Below are positions 1 through 9,300 of a stretch of 10,859 nt of DNA, piece after piece; within the stretch, counting starts at the first letter, position 1; every line of letters starts with the position of its first letter. The position numbers were made by a program, and so were the translations under genes. The stretch is from Flavobacteriales bacterium (GTDB lineage: Bacteria > Bacteroidota > Bacteroidia > Flavobacteriales > BACL11). The stretch lies in assembly GCA_002728175.1 (NCBI GenBank), contig PBVH01000011.1, forward strand, positions 101,510 through 112,368, read 5' to 3'. The notes beneath the pieces were generated by a model. That model had not been told where the DNA came from and ran no database searches. It saw only the letters and a list, made by a program, of their open reading frames with translations.

Positions 1-49
1 GGATTTTTAAAAACTTCATCAAAAGAACTATTTTAAATTATTAAAGTAT

Positions 50-57
50 TAAATTTG
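50..57 (+). promoter_or_regulatory. Candidate -7 promoter element for pruA
   Basis: The eight bases TAAATTTG match the Bacteroidota -7 consensus TAnnTTTG exactly and lie 16 bases before the pruA ATG, so the transcript would have a very short leader. No TTG-type -33 element is visible about 19-20 bases upstream, where the sequence is only A/T-rich. In DNA this AT-rich, one match to a five-position consensus can arise by chance, so the call rests on its position in front of the only plus-strand gene. The rest of 1-73 is AT-rich with no other recognisable signal. Confidence 0.4.
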
Positions 58-73
58 AAAATAAAAATATTAT

Positions 74-1708
74 ATGTCAAACGCATTTTTCAAAACTCCA
101 ATCGCAGTCAACGAAGCTGTTAAAGAGTATAAAGTTGGTAGTATAGAAAGAGAAAAACTTTTGAACGAATACAGAAAAATGAATACTTCAAAAGTAGATA
201 TTCCAATGTATATTGGAGATAAAAAAGTTTATTCAGAAAACAAAATTAAACTTTCCCCTCCACATGATCATCAACATGTAATTGGCTCGGCTAATATAGG
301 TAACGAAAAAGATGTTGAAAATGCCATCAGTTCAGCTCTTGAGGCAAAAGAAAAATGGAACTCAATGAACTGGGAACACCGTGCAGCAATTTTTTTAAAA
401 GCAGCTGATTTACTGGCTGGTCCATATCGAGATAAATTGAATGCAGCTACAATGCTAGCTCAAAGCAAAAATGTATACCAAGCTGAAATTGATGCTGCAT
501 GCGAACTAATTGATTTTTTTAAATTCAATGTTCAATATATGCAGGAACTATATAAAGAACAACCTGAATCTCAAGGAGGCATGTGGAACAGACTTGAACA
601 CAGACCTTTGGAAGGTTTTGTATTTGCTATAACTCCTTTTAATTTTACATCTATATGTGCAAATTTATGTGCTGCTCCCGCGATGTTAGGTAATGTTATT
701 GTTTGGAAACCAGCAACTAGCCAAATTTATTCTGCTAAGATAATTATGGATTTGTTTAAAGAAGCGGGGCTACCTGATGGTGTAATTAATATGATTACTG
801 TCAGTGGTAAAGTTGCAGGCGATGTAATTTTTAGAAACAAACACTTTGCTGGTTTACATTTTACGGGATCTACTAATGTTTTTCAAAAATTATGGTCTAC
901 GATTGGTAATAACATTGAAAAATATAATTCATACCCAAGAATCGTTGGTGAAACTGGTGGTAAAGATTTTATAATAGCGCATAAATCTGCAAACTTTGAA
1001 GAAGTAGCCACCTCTATTTCAAGAGGAGCATTTGAGTATCAAGGTCAGAAGTGTTCAGCTGCATCAAGAGTATATATTCCAAACAATATTTGGGAAAATG
1101 TTAAAAAACATTTAATAGCAGATCTTAAAAAATTTAAAATAGGAAGTCCAGAAGACCCAAAAAATTTTATTAATGCAGTAATTTCAGAAACAGCTTTTGA
1201 CAATATCACTTTTGAAATAGAATATGCTAAACAGTCAAACAAAGCTGAAATTATAGCTGGTGGAAGTTATAATAAATCCAAAGGATATTTTATTGAACCT
1301 ACAATTATTTTAACAACCGATCCTTTTTTTAGAACTATGACAAACGAGATTTTTGGTCCAGTGGTTACAATTTATATCTACGACGAAAATGAATGGGAAG
1401 AAACACTAAAGCTTGTAGATAAAACTTCTGAATACGCATTAACTGGAGCAGTGTTTTCAAAAGATAGATATGCAATTAAAAAAGCTTCAAAAGTTTTAGA
1501 AAATTCTGCTGGTAACTTTTATATTAACGATAAACCAACAGGAGCAGTTGTTGGTCAACAACCTTTTGGAGGTGGAAGAAAATCTGGTACTAATGACAAA
1601 GCGGGTTCAATATTGAACTTGTTGAGATGGGTCTCCCCTAGAACAATTAAAGAGACATTTGTTCCAGCAAAAAATTATAGTTATCCTTTTTTAGAAGATA
1701 AGATTTAA
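74..1708 (+). CDS. pruA: L-glutamate gamma-semialdehyde dehydrogenase (1-pyrroline-5-carboxylate dehydrogenase)
   Basis: This cytoplasmic enzyme oxidises L-glutamate gamma-semialdehyde, in equilibrium with pyrroline-5-carboxylate, to glutamate with NAD+. It is the second step of proline breakdown. The 544-aa product is a full-length stand-alone ALDH4-type protein, without the proline dehydrogenase domain of bifunctional PutA. Visible ALDH features are the TPFNFT segment with oxyanion Asn190, WKP with Lys212, the nucleotide-site FTGST (263-267), the general-base Glu293 in GETGGK, nucleophile Cys327 in GQKCSAASR, and EIFGPV (425-430). The C-terminal part keeps NFYINDKPTGAVVGQQPFGG, typical of P5C dehydrogenases. 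The ATG at 74 fits the family N-terminus (FFKTPIAVNEAV). No Shine-Dalgarno sequence precedes it. The gene converges on the RNA polymerase operon and its TAA touches the opposing stop codon. Proline dehydrogenase is not in the window. Assignment is by remembered family similarity and motifs. Confidence 0.96.
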   Translation: MSNAFFKTPIAVNEAVKEYKVGSIEREKLLNEYRKMNTSKVDIPMYIGDKKVYSENKIKLSPPHDHQHVIGSANIGNEKDVENAISSALEAKEKWNSMNWEHRAAIFLKAADLLAGPYRDKLNAATMLAQSKNVYQAEIDAACELIDFFKFNVQYMQELYKEQPESQGGMWNRLEHRPLEGFVFAITPFNFTSICANLCAAPAMLGNVIVWKPATSQIYSAKIIMDLFKEAGLPDGVINMITVSGKVAGDVIFRNKHFAGLHFTGSTNVFQKLWSTIGNNIEKYNSYPRIVGETGGKDFIIAHKSANFEEVATSISRGAFEYQGQKCSAASRVYIPNNIWENVKKHLIADLKKFKIGSPEDPKNFINAVISETAFDNITFEIEYAKQSNKAEIIAGGSYNKSKGYFIEPTIILTTDPFFRTMTNEIFGPVVTIYIYDENEWEETLKLVDKTSEYALTGAVFSKDRYAIKKASKVLENSAGNFYINDKPTGAVVGQQPFGGGRKSGTNDKAGSILNLLRWVSPRTIKETFVPAKNYSYPFLEDKI

Positions 1709-1712
1709 TTAA
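1705..1712. other. Palindrome TTAATTAA holding two convergent stop codons
   Basis: The pruA stop (TAA, 1706-1708, plus strand) and the DUF3467 stop (TAA on the minus strand, 1709-1711) are directly adjacent. Together with one flanking base on each side they form the perfect palindrome TTAATTAA. There is no intergenic DNA here, so 3' untranslated regions and any terminator for either gene must lie inside the opposite gene. Coordinates are read directly; any regulatory meaning is inference. Confidence 0.9.
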
Positions 1713-2023
1713 GCAAGTGGTGTAGGACCTCCAAAATTTAGTGGTAATGATTGACCATTATCAATATCGTTTATCACGCCATTTTGATCCTCAAACTTGT
1801 TTACGTTATCTACTAAAGCCTTCATTAGTCTTTTTGCATGTTGAGGTGTCAAAATAATTCTTGATTTTACCTTGGCCTTCTTTATTCCAGGCATCATTTG
1901 CACAAAATCAACGACAAATTCAGATTGAGAATGATTAATTATTGCTAAATTACTATAATTTCCTTGAGCTATTTCTTCGGTTAATTCAATATTTATTCCT
2001 TCTTTTTTTCTTTCTTCTGACAT
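1709..2023 (-). CDS. DUF3467-family protein, function unknown
   Basis: The 104-aa product matches the DUF3467 family as found in Bacteroidota. The diagnostic core is YSNLAIINHSQSEFVVDF (about residues 23-40), followed by MMPG (43-46), KAKVKSRIILTP (49-60) and QHAKRLMKAL (61-70). The N-terminus is charged (SEERKKEG) and the C-terminus is a Pro/Gly-rich tail ending NFGGPTPLA. There is no signal peptide or membrane segment, so it should be cytosolic. The ATG at 2023 is 34 bases after the rpoC stop, with no promoter seen between them, so it is probably the last gene of the rplJ-rplL-rpoB-rpoC transcript. No activity is established for the family as far as I know. Cotranscription with polymerase genes hints at a role in transcription or growth-linked regulation, but that is inference. 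Confidence 0.88.
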   Translation of the reverse strand: MSEERKKEGINIELTEEIAQGNYSNLAIINHSQSEFVVDFVQMMPGIKKAKVKSRIILTPQHAKRLMKALVDNVNKFEDQNGVINDIDNGQSLPLNFGGPTPLA

Positions 2024-2057
2024 AAACTATAATTATTTTATTAATTATTTAAACACC

Positions 2058-5000
2058 TTAATTATCTACTTCTAAATTATTTTCATCCAACGAATTATAC
2101 TCTTCTTTAGATCCAACTAATACATTGTCGGCTTGAATAAGTCCAGTACCAGCGGGAATCCTTTTTCCAATAATAACGTTTTCTTTAAGACCAATCAAAC
2201 CATCACGCTTAGCATTTATTGCGGCTTCATTTAAGACCTTTGTAGTTTGTTGAAAGGAAGCTGCTGAAATCCAACTATCGACTTGCAAAGATGCTCTTGT
2301 TATTCCTTGTAAAATAGGAATTGAAACTGCAGGTATAGCATCTCTTGACTCTACCTCTTTCAAATCTTTACGCTTCAATCTAGAGTTTTCTTCTCTAAGT
2401 TCTCTTGGTGATACGATCTGTCCTGGCTTAAAAACATCAGAATCTCCAGCTTCCAAAATATATTTCATTCCAAAAATTTTATCATTTTCATTTTGAAATT
2501 GTTCCTTACTAACTAAAGAGTTTTCTAAAAAGAATGTATCTCCAGAATCCGCGATTTGCACTTTTCTCATCATCTGACGTACTAAAACTTCAAAATGTTT
2601 ATCGTTTATCTTAACACCCTGTAATCTATATACATCTTGTATTTCGTTTACGATATACTGTTGAACAGTTACAACTCCCTTTATCGCTAAAATATCAGAT
2701 GGGGTAATAACACCATCACATAATGGTGTTCCTGCCTTTACATAATCATTTTCTTGAACTAAAATATGTTTAGATAATTTAATAAGATATTTTTTTATAT
2801 CACCATTTTTAGATGTAATTATCACCTCTCTATTTCCTCTTTTAACACTTCCAAATGAAACCGAACCATCAACTTCAGACACTATAGCTGGATTTGATGG
2901 ATTTCTAGCTTCAAACATTTCAGTAACTCTAGGTAATCCACCTGTTATATCACCTGAAGAACCGGCTGATCTTGGTATTTTAGCTATTATATCACCTTTT
3001 GAAATCTTACTCTCATCATCAATAGAAAAATGTGCACCTACTGGTAAATTATACGTTGTTTTATCAACTGTGATTGATGGTGATATTTGTCTATTTCTAC
3101 TATCAATTATCACTTTCTCTTTATAGCCAGTTTGTTCATCAGATTCAAGCCTAAAAGAAACACCTTCTAAAATATCAGAAAATTTAGCTTTACCTGAAAA
3201 CTCTGAAACAATGACCGCATTATAAGGATCCCACTCACATATTTTATCTCCTATTTTAACGTTTCCTTCTTTAATAAAAATATTAGCACCATAAGGAATT
3301 ATTGAAGTAGAAAGTATAATACCATTCTTATCATCAATAATCCTTGCTTCAGCAGATCTACTTACGACAATTTCAGATTTGTTATTTTTAACTACTCTTA
3401 AATCCTCGATTTCTAATCTTCCAGACTTTTTAACAATTACTGATGAATCAACTTCAGATCTTGACGCTGTACCTCCAACATGGAAAGTCCTTAATGTTAA
3501 CTGGGTACCAGGTTCTCCAACTGATTGTGCAGCAATTACACCAACAGTTTCACCTAATTGAACTAACCTGCCTGTTGATAGCGACACACCATAACATTTC
3601 CTACATATTCCTCTTTTTGTCTGACAAGTTAAAGGGGATCGTATTTCAACAGATTCTATTCCTAAAGATTCTATTTGCTTTGCAGTCTTTTCATAAATAA
3701 TTTCATTTGAACTTACTATTAAATTATTTTTTTCATCATAAATATCATGTAAACTAACTCTTCCAACAATTCTTTCAGATAAAGACTCAATTATTTCATC
3801 ATTTGCTTTTAATGCAGTTGTATCTAATCCTCTTAACGTACCACAGTCTTCTTCATTTACAATCACGTCCTGTGCAACATCAACTAGTCTTCTTGTAAGA
3901 TATCCTGCGTCTGCAGTCTTTAAAGCGGTATCAGCTAATCCTTTTCTAGCACCATGAGTTGAAATAAAATATTCAAGAATTGATAATCCTTCTCTAAAGT
4001 TAGTTGTAATTGGATTTTCAATAATTGATTCACCATGATCTCCTGATTTTTTAGGTTTAGCCATCAATCCTCTCATACCGGACAACTGTCTAATCTGTTC
4101 TTTAGAACCTCTAGCACCTGAATCAAGCATCATGTAAACTGAATTAAAACCTTGTTTGTCAGAACTAATATTCTTCATAACAGTATCAGTTAATCTAGCA
4201 TTAGTATTTGTCCAAACATCAATAACCTGATTATATCTTTCGTTATTTGTGATAAAACCCATTGAGTAATTCGACGTTATCTCATCAACCTTTTTGTTTG
4301 CTTCATTAATTAAATGTTCTTTTTCTTCAGGAACAATTACATCACCTAAGTTAAATGAAAGTCCACCTGTAAAAGCCATTTCAAATCCTATTGTTTTAAT
4401 GGCATCTAAGAAATGTACAGTTTTAGCAATACCACATTCTCTAAGGACATCTGCGATTATATTTCTTAAAGATTTTTTTGTCAAAAGCGTATTAACAAAG
4501 CCAACTTCATTAGGAACAAATTCATTAAATAATGCACGGCCAACAGTAGTTTCAACTAATTTGTTACCATCTTTATCATTTACTCTTAAATTAATTATTG
4601 CATGTAAATCAATTTTTTCTTCATTATATGCTATTTTAACTTCATCAAGTGAATAAAACTTCATCCCTTCTCCCTTAACAACATCTTTTCCAATTGATTT
4701 TTTTTGTTTTGTCATGTAATATAGACCTAAAACCATATCCTGTGAAGGAACTGTTATAGGAGCACCATTAGCAGGATTTAATATGTTATGCGAAGCCAAC
4801 ATTAAAACCTGAGCTTCTAATATTGCAGCAGCTCCTAATGGAAGATGGACAGCCATTTGGTCACCGTCGAAATCAGCATTAAACGCAGCACAGGCTAAAG
4901 GATGAAGCTGAATAGCTTTACCTTCAATCATCTTTGGTTGAAAAGCCTGAATTCCAAGCCTATGTAAGGTAGGGGCTCTATTTAACAACACAGGATGACC

Positions 5001-6305
5001 TTTCATTACATTTTCTAATATATCCCAAACAACAGGTTCTTTTGAATCTATTATTTTTTTTGCAGATTTAACAGTTTTTACAATACCTCTTTCAATTAAC
5101 TTTCTAATTATAAAAGGCTTATATAATTCTGCACACATATCCTTTGGCAAACCACATTCATGTAGTTTTAGCTCTGGACCTACAACTATAACAGATCTAG
5201 CAGAATAATCAACTCTTTTACCAAGTAAATTTTGTCTAAACCTTCCTTGTTTTCCTTTTAAGGAGTCAGATAAAGACTTGAGAGCTCTTTTCCCATCAGC
5301 CTTAACTGCTGCAGACTTTCTGGAGTTGTCGAAAAGAGCATCAACTGATTCTTGCAACATTCTCTTTTCGTTCCTTAAAATAATTTCTGGAGCATTTATC
5401 TCCATCAATCTTTTTAAACGATTATTTCTAATGATTACTCTTCTGTAAAGATCATTTAAATCCGATGTTGCAAATCTACCACCATCAAGAGGAACTAATG
5501 GTCTTAGTTCAGGTGGTATTACAGGAATTATTTTAACTGTCATCCATTCAGGTCTATTTTCTGTGTGACCTTGACCGTCTCTCATAGACTCAACGACTTG
5601 AAGTCTCTTCAAGGCTTCCGTTTTCCTTTGTTGAGAGGTTTCATTTGATGCTTTATCTCTAAGGTGGTACGAAAGTTCATCTAAATCTAATTTTTCTAAA
5701 AGAGAAGCTATTGCTTCAGCACCCATTTTTGCAATGAACTTATTAGGGTCATCATCACTCAAATATTGGTTTTCAGTAGGTAAGGCATCTAAAATATTTA
5801 AATACTCCTCTTCAGTAATAAAATCTAAATATTTTATATCTTCTCCTTGAGAATTCTTGATATCTTCTGGCGTATTTATGACCACAAAACGTTCATAATA
5901 AATAATCATATCTAACTGTTTAGACGATAATCCTAACAAATAACCAATCTTATTAGGTAACGTTCTAAAATACCAAATATGAACAATTGGAACCACTAAA
6001 TTTATGTGACCTATACGTTCTCTTCTAACCTTTTTTTCAGTTACTTCAACACCACATCGATCACAAACAATTCCTCTATATCTAATTCTTTTATATTTTC
6101 CACAATGACACTCAAAATCTTTAGTTGGTCCAAAAACTCTTTCACAAAAAAGACCGCCGCTTTCAGGTTTATAAGTTCTATAATTTATTGTTTCAGGTTT
6201 TGTAACCTCACCTGAAGATTTAGCTAATACATCTTCAGGAGATGATAAACTAATCTTTATACTATTAATTTGTTGTGCGTAGATATTATTTTTTCTATTT
6301 CTCAT
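2058..6305 (-). CDS. rpoC: DNA-directed RNA polymerase subunit beta'
   Basis: This is the largest core RNA polymerase subunit, carrying the catalytic magnesium site, in a complex with alpha, beta, omega and sigma. At 1415 aa it is full length for Bacteroidota. Domains in order: N-terminal zinc site C66, C68, C81, C84 in the clamp; KGKQGRFRQNLLGKRVDYSA (350-369), the switch-2 region; the NADFDGD loop with catalytic Asp478, Asp480 and Asp482; the bridge helix at about 775-812; a second zinc site C821, C894, C901, C904; and the trigger loop (GEPGTQLTLRTFHVGG, 930-945). The trigger loop is split by an SI3-type insertion of about 170 residues and resumes at GDITGGLPRV (1118-1127). The conserved C-terminal segment ends near residue 1388, with an acidic tail after it. 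The start is an ATG nine bases after the rpoB stop without a Shine-Dalgarno sequence, which suggests translational coupling. No frameshift or missing catalytic residue is seen. Confidence 0.99.
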   Translation of the reverse strand: MRNRKNNIYAQQINSIKISLSSPEDVLAKSSGEVTKPETINYRTYKPESGGLFCERVFGPTKDFECHCGKYKRIRYRGIVCDRCGVEVTEKKVRRERIGHINLVVPIVHIWYFRTLPNKIGYLLGLSSKQLDMIIYYERFVVINTPEDIKNSQGEDIKYLDFITEEEYLNILDALPTENQYLSDDDPNKFIAKMGAEAIASLLEKLDLDELSYHLRDKASNETSQQRKTEALKRLQVVESMRDGQGHTENRPEWMTVKIIPVIPPELRPLVPLDGGRFATSDLNDLYRRVIIRNNRLKRLMEINAPEIILRNEKRMLQESVDALFDNSRKSAAVKADGKRALKSLSDSLKGKQGRFRQNLLGKRVDYSARSVIVVGPELKLHECGLPKDMCAELYKPFIIRKLIERGIVKTVKSAKKIIDSKEPVVWDILENVMKGHPVLLNRAPTLHRLGIQAFQPKMIEGKAIQLHPLACAAFNADFDGDQMAVHLPLGAAAILEAQVLMLASHNILNPANGAPITVPSQDMVLGLYYMTKQKKSIGKDVVKGEGMKFYSLDEVKIAYNEEKIDLHAIINLRVNDKDGNKLVETTVGRALFNEFVPNEVGFVNTLLTKKSLRNIIADVLRECGIAKTVHFLDAIKTIGFEMAFTGGLSFNLGDVIVPEEKEHLINEANKKVDEITSNYSMGFITNNERYNQVIDVWTNTNARLTDTVMKNISSDKQGFNSVYMMLDSGARGSKEQIRQLSGMRGLMAKPKKSGDHGESIIENPITTNFREGLSILEYFISTHGARKGLADTALKTADAGYLTRRLVDVAQDVIVNEEDCGTLRGLDTTALKANDEIIESLSERIVGRVSLHDIYDEKNNLIVSSNEIIYEKTAKQIESLGIESVEIRSPLTCQTKRGICRKCYGVSLSTGRLVQLGETVGVIAAQSVGEPGTQLTLRTFHVGGTASRSEVDSSVIVKKSGRLEIEDLRVVKNNKSEIVVSRSAEARIIDDKNGIILSTSIIPYGANIFIKEGNVKIGDKICEWDPYNAVIVSEFSGKAKFSDILEGVSFRLESDEQTGYKEKVIIDSRNRQISPSITVDKTTYNLPVGAHFSIDDESKISKGDIIAKIPRSAGSSGDITGGLPRVTEMFEARNPSNPAIVSEVDGSVSFGSVKRGNREVIITSKNGDIKKYLIKLSKHILVQENDYVKAGTPLCDGVITPSDILAIKGVVTVQQYIVNEIQDVYRLQGVKINDKHFEVLVRQMMRKVQIADSGDTFFLENSLVSKEQFQNENDKIFGMKYILEAGDSDVFKPGQIVSPRELREENSRLKRKDLKEVESRDAIPAVSIPILQGITRASLQVDSWISAASFQQTTKVLNEAAINAKRDGLIGLKENVIIGKRIPAGTGLIQADNVLVGSKEEYNSLDENNLEVDN

Positions 6306-6314
6306 AATATTATT

Positions 6315-9300
6315 TTATTCGAATGAAACTTTTAATCCTAATCCATTAAGTTCATGCAGTAAAACGTTAAATGATTCAGGAATTGCAGGTTCAGGCAGTT
6401 CTTTTCCTTTTACGATACTTTCAAATGCTTTTGCTCTTCCAATTACATCATCAGATTTTAATGTTAACATTTCCTGTAATATATTCGATGCACCGTAACC
6501 TTCAAGTGCCCAAACTTCCATTTCCCCAAGTCTTTGTCCACCAAATTGAGCTTTTCCTCCAAGAGGTTGTTGAGTAATTAATGAATAAGGACCAATAGAA
6601 CGAGCATGCATTTTATCTTCAATTAAATGACCTAATTTAAGCATATATATAATACCAACGGTAGCTTTTTGCTCAAATCTCTTACCAGTTCCACCATCAT
6701 ATAGATAAGTTTGCCCTAATCTTGGTAAGTTAGCTTCATCAATTTCATTATTTATCTGATCAATACTTGCACCATCGAATACAGGAGTATAATATTTTTT
6801 ACCTAACTTGTCTCCTGCCCATCCTAAAATAGTCTCGTATATCTGACCAAGATTCATTCTTGAAGGTACTCCAAGTGGATTTAAAATAATGTCTACCGGT
6901 GTTCCATCAGATAAAAATGGCATATCTTCATCTTTAACAATTCTAGAAACAATCCCCTTATTACCATGTCTTCCAGCTAATTTATCTCCTACTTTAATTT
7001 TACGTTTTTGAGCAATTTGGACTTTAGCTAGTTGTAAAACTCCTGCAGGTAATTCATCTCCAACAGTTATAGCAAATCTATCTCTTCTGTGATTACCATA
7101 TATTTCGTTATATTTCCTAAGATAATTTTCGATAGTAATATTAACTAATTCATTTAAATTAGTATCGCTTGTCCAATTATTCGGATCTATCATAGTAAAA
7201 TCTACATCTAAAATAATTTTTTTTGTAAATTTTACACTTTTAGAAATGATATCCTCACCTAGTATATTTTTAACACCTTTGGACGCTTTTCCACCTATTA
7301 GTTTGTATAACTTAATCGATAATAAATTTTTTAAATCTGAAGCCTGTTTTTCAAAGTCTTTATCTAAAAGCTCTAACTTGTCTTTATCTTTTACTTTCGT
7401 TTTACGATCTTTGATAGTCTTAGAATAAAGTGACTTTCCAATCACGACACCTTGATTAGATGGTTTTGTCTTCAAGGAAGCATCCTTAACATCACCAGCT
7501 TTTTCTCCAAAAATTGCTCTTAGTAATTTTTCTTCTGGAGTTGGATCAGATTCACCTTTAGGAGTAATTTTTCCAATTAAAATATCACCTGTTTTTGCAT
7601 GAGCACCTACTCTAATCATTCCATTTTCATCAAGATCCTTTGTAGCATTTTCTGAAATATTAGGGATATCAGCAGTTAACTCTTCAGCTCCTCTTTTTGT
7701 TTCTCTAACACTTACAACATGTTCAGCAATATGTAAGGAAGTAAATAAATCTTCTCTTACAACTCTTTCGGATAAAATGATTGCGTCTTCAAAATTATAT
7801 CCTTTCCAAGGCATAAATGCAACCTTTAAATTTCGTCCAATTGCTAACTCTCCATTGTGAGTTGCATATCCATCACAAAGTACTTGTCCTTTCTTAACTT
7901 TATCACCAACTCTTACAATTGGTTGAATGTTTATACATGTTCTTTGATTAGTTTTTTGAAATTTTGTTAGACTATATGTTTTCTCATCTATATCAAAACT
8001 AACTAAATCTTGCTTTTCAGATTTATCATATTTTATTTTGATTGTTTTAGCATCAACATAAGTTACTTCACCATCTCCCTCTGCATTTATCATTGTTCTA
8101 GAATCTCTTGCAACAAACGGCTCGATTCCAGTTCCTACAATAGGAGAATCTGTTCTAAGTAAAGGAACTGCTTGACGCATCATATTAGAGCCCATTAAAG
8201 CTCTGTTTGCATCGTCATGTTCTAAAAATGGTATTAAGGAGGCTGCAATTGATGCAATTTGATTTGGTGCAACATCCATAAGCGTAACATCCTTCGCAGG
8301 GGCAATTAAATAATCTGCTTCACTTCTAGACTGAACTTTTTCATCAGAAAAACATCCTTCGTCTGTTAATGATGCATTTGCTTGAGCAATTATCTGTTCT
8401 TCTTCCTCCTCTGCACTTATATATTCTGGACTATTTGATAAGTCAACTTTACCGTTTTCAACCTTTCTGTAAGGGGTTTCAATAAAACCTAAATCATTAA
8501 TTTTCCCATAAACACTTAATGATGAAATAAGTCCAATATTTGGACCTTCAGGGGTTTCAATAGGACATAGTCTGCCGTAGTGAGTATAGTGAACATCTCT
8601 AACCTCAAATCCAGCCCTCTCTCTAGTTAAACCACCTGGTCCTAAAGCTGAAATTCTTCTTTTATGAGTAACTTCGGCAAGAGGATTGGTCTGGTCCATA
8701 AACTGTGACAACTGTGAAGTTCCAAAAAATGAATTTATTACAGCGGATAGTGTTTTAGCATTAATTAAGTCAATAGGAGTAAAAACTTCATTATCTCTAA
8801 CATTCATTCTTTCCCTTATTGTTCTTGCCATTCTACTTAAACCAACATTGAATTGATTAGATAATTGTTCCCCAACAGTTCTAATTCTTCTGTTACTTAA
8901 ATGGTCAATATCATCAACATCAACTTTAGAATTAACCAATGAAATAAGATGACTTATTATTGAAACGATATCTTCATTTGTTAAAACCATTTGATCTAGT
9001 GAAATATCCTTCTTAAGTCTTCGATTTATTCTAAATCTACCTACATGTCCTAAGCTATATCTTTGGTCAGAAAAAAACAACTTCTCAATTATTCCTCTCG
9101 CTGTTTCATCATCTGGCGCTTCGGCACTTCTTAACTGCCTATAAATGTGTCTAACTGCTTCTACTTCTGAGTTTGTTGGATCTTTTTGTAATGTGTTATA
9201 AACTAAAGCATGGTCTGAGGAATTCTCGTTTTGTTTATGCAATAATATAGTTTCAACTCCAGAATCTAGTATTTCAGAAATATGCGACTTTTCAATAATT

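Noticed and set aside
4..13. TTTTTAAAAA palindrome near the left edge
   Set aside because: It is low-complexity A/T sequence with no G-C clamp. It cannot be told from background.
1674..1706. Possible minus-strand terminator inside the end of pruA (TTATC...GATAA stem followed by a T-rich run)
   Set aside because: The stem is only five pairs with a long loop and the sequence is constrained by pruA coding. It is too weak to call.
2029..2048. Inverted repeat ATAATTA / TAATTAT with a six-base loop in the rpoC-DUF3467 spacer
   Set aside because: The stem is only seven A-T pairs in an almost purely A/T spacer. It is expected by chance, has no U-run and would be unstable.
4294..4656. 120-aa plus-strand open frame opposite rpoC
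   Set aside because: It lies entirely within the strongly conserved rpoC gene on the other strand and resembles no known family. It is a coding shadow.
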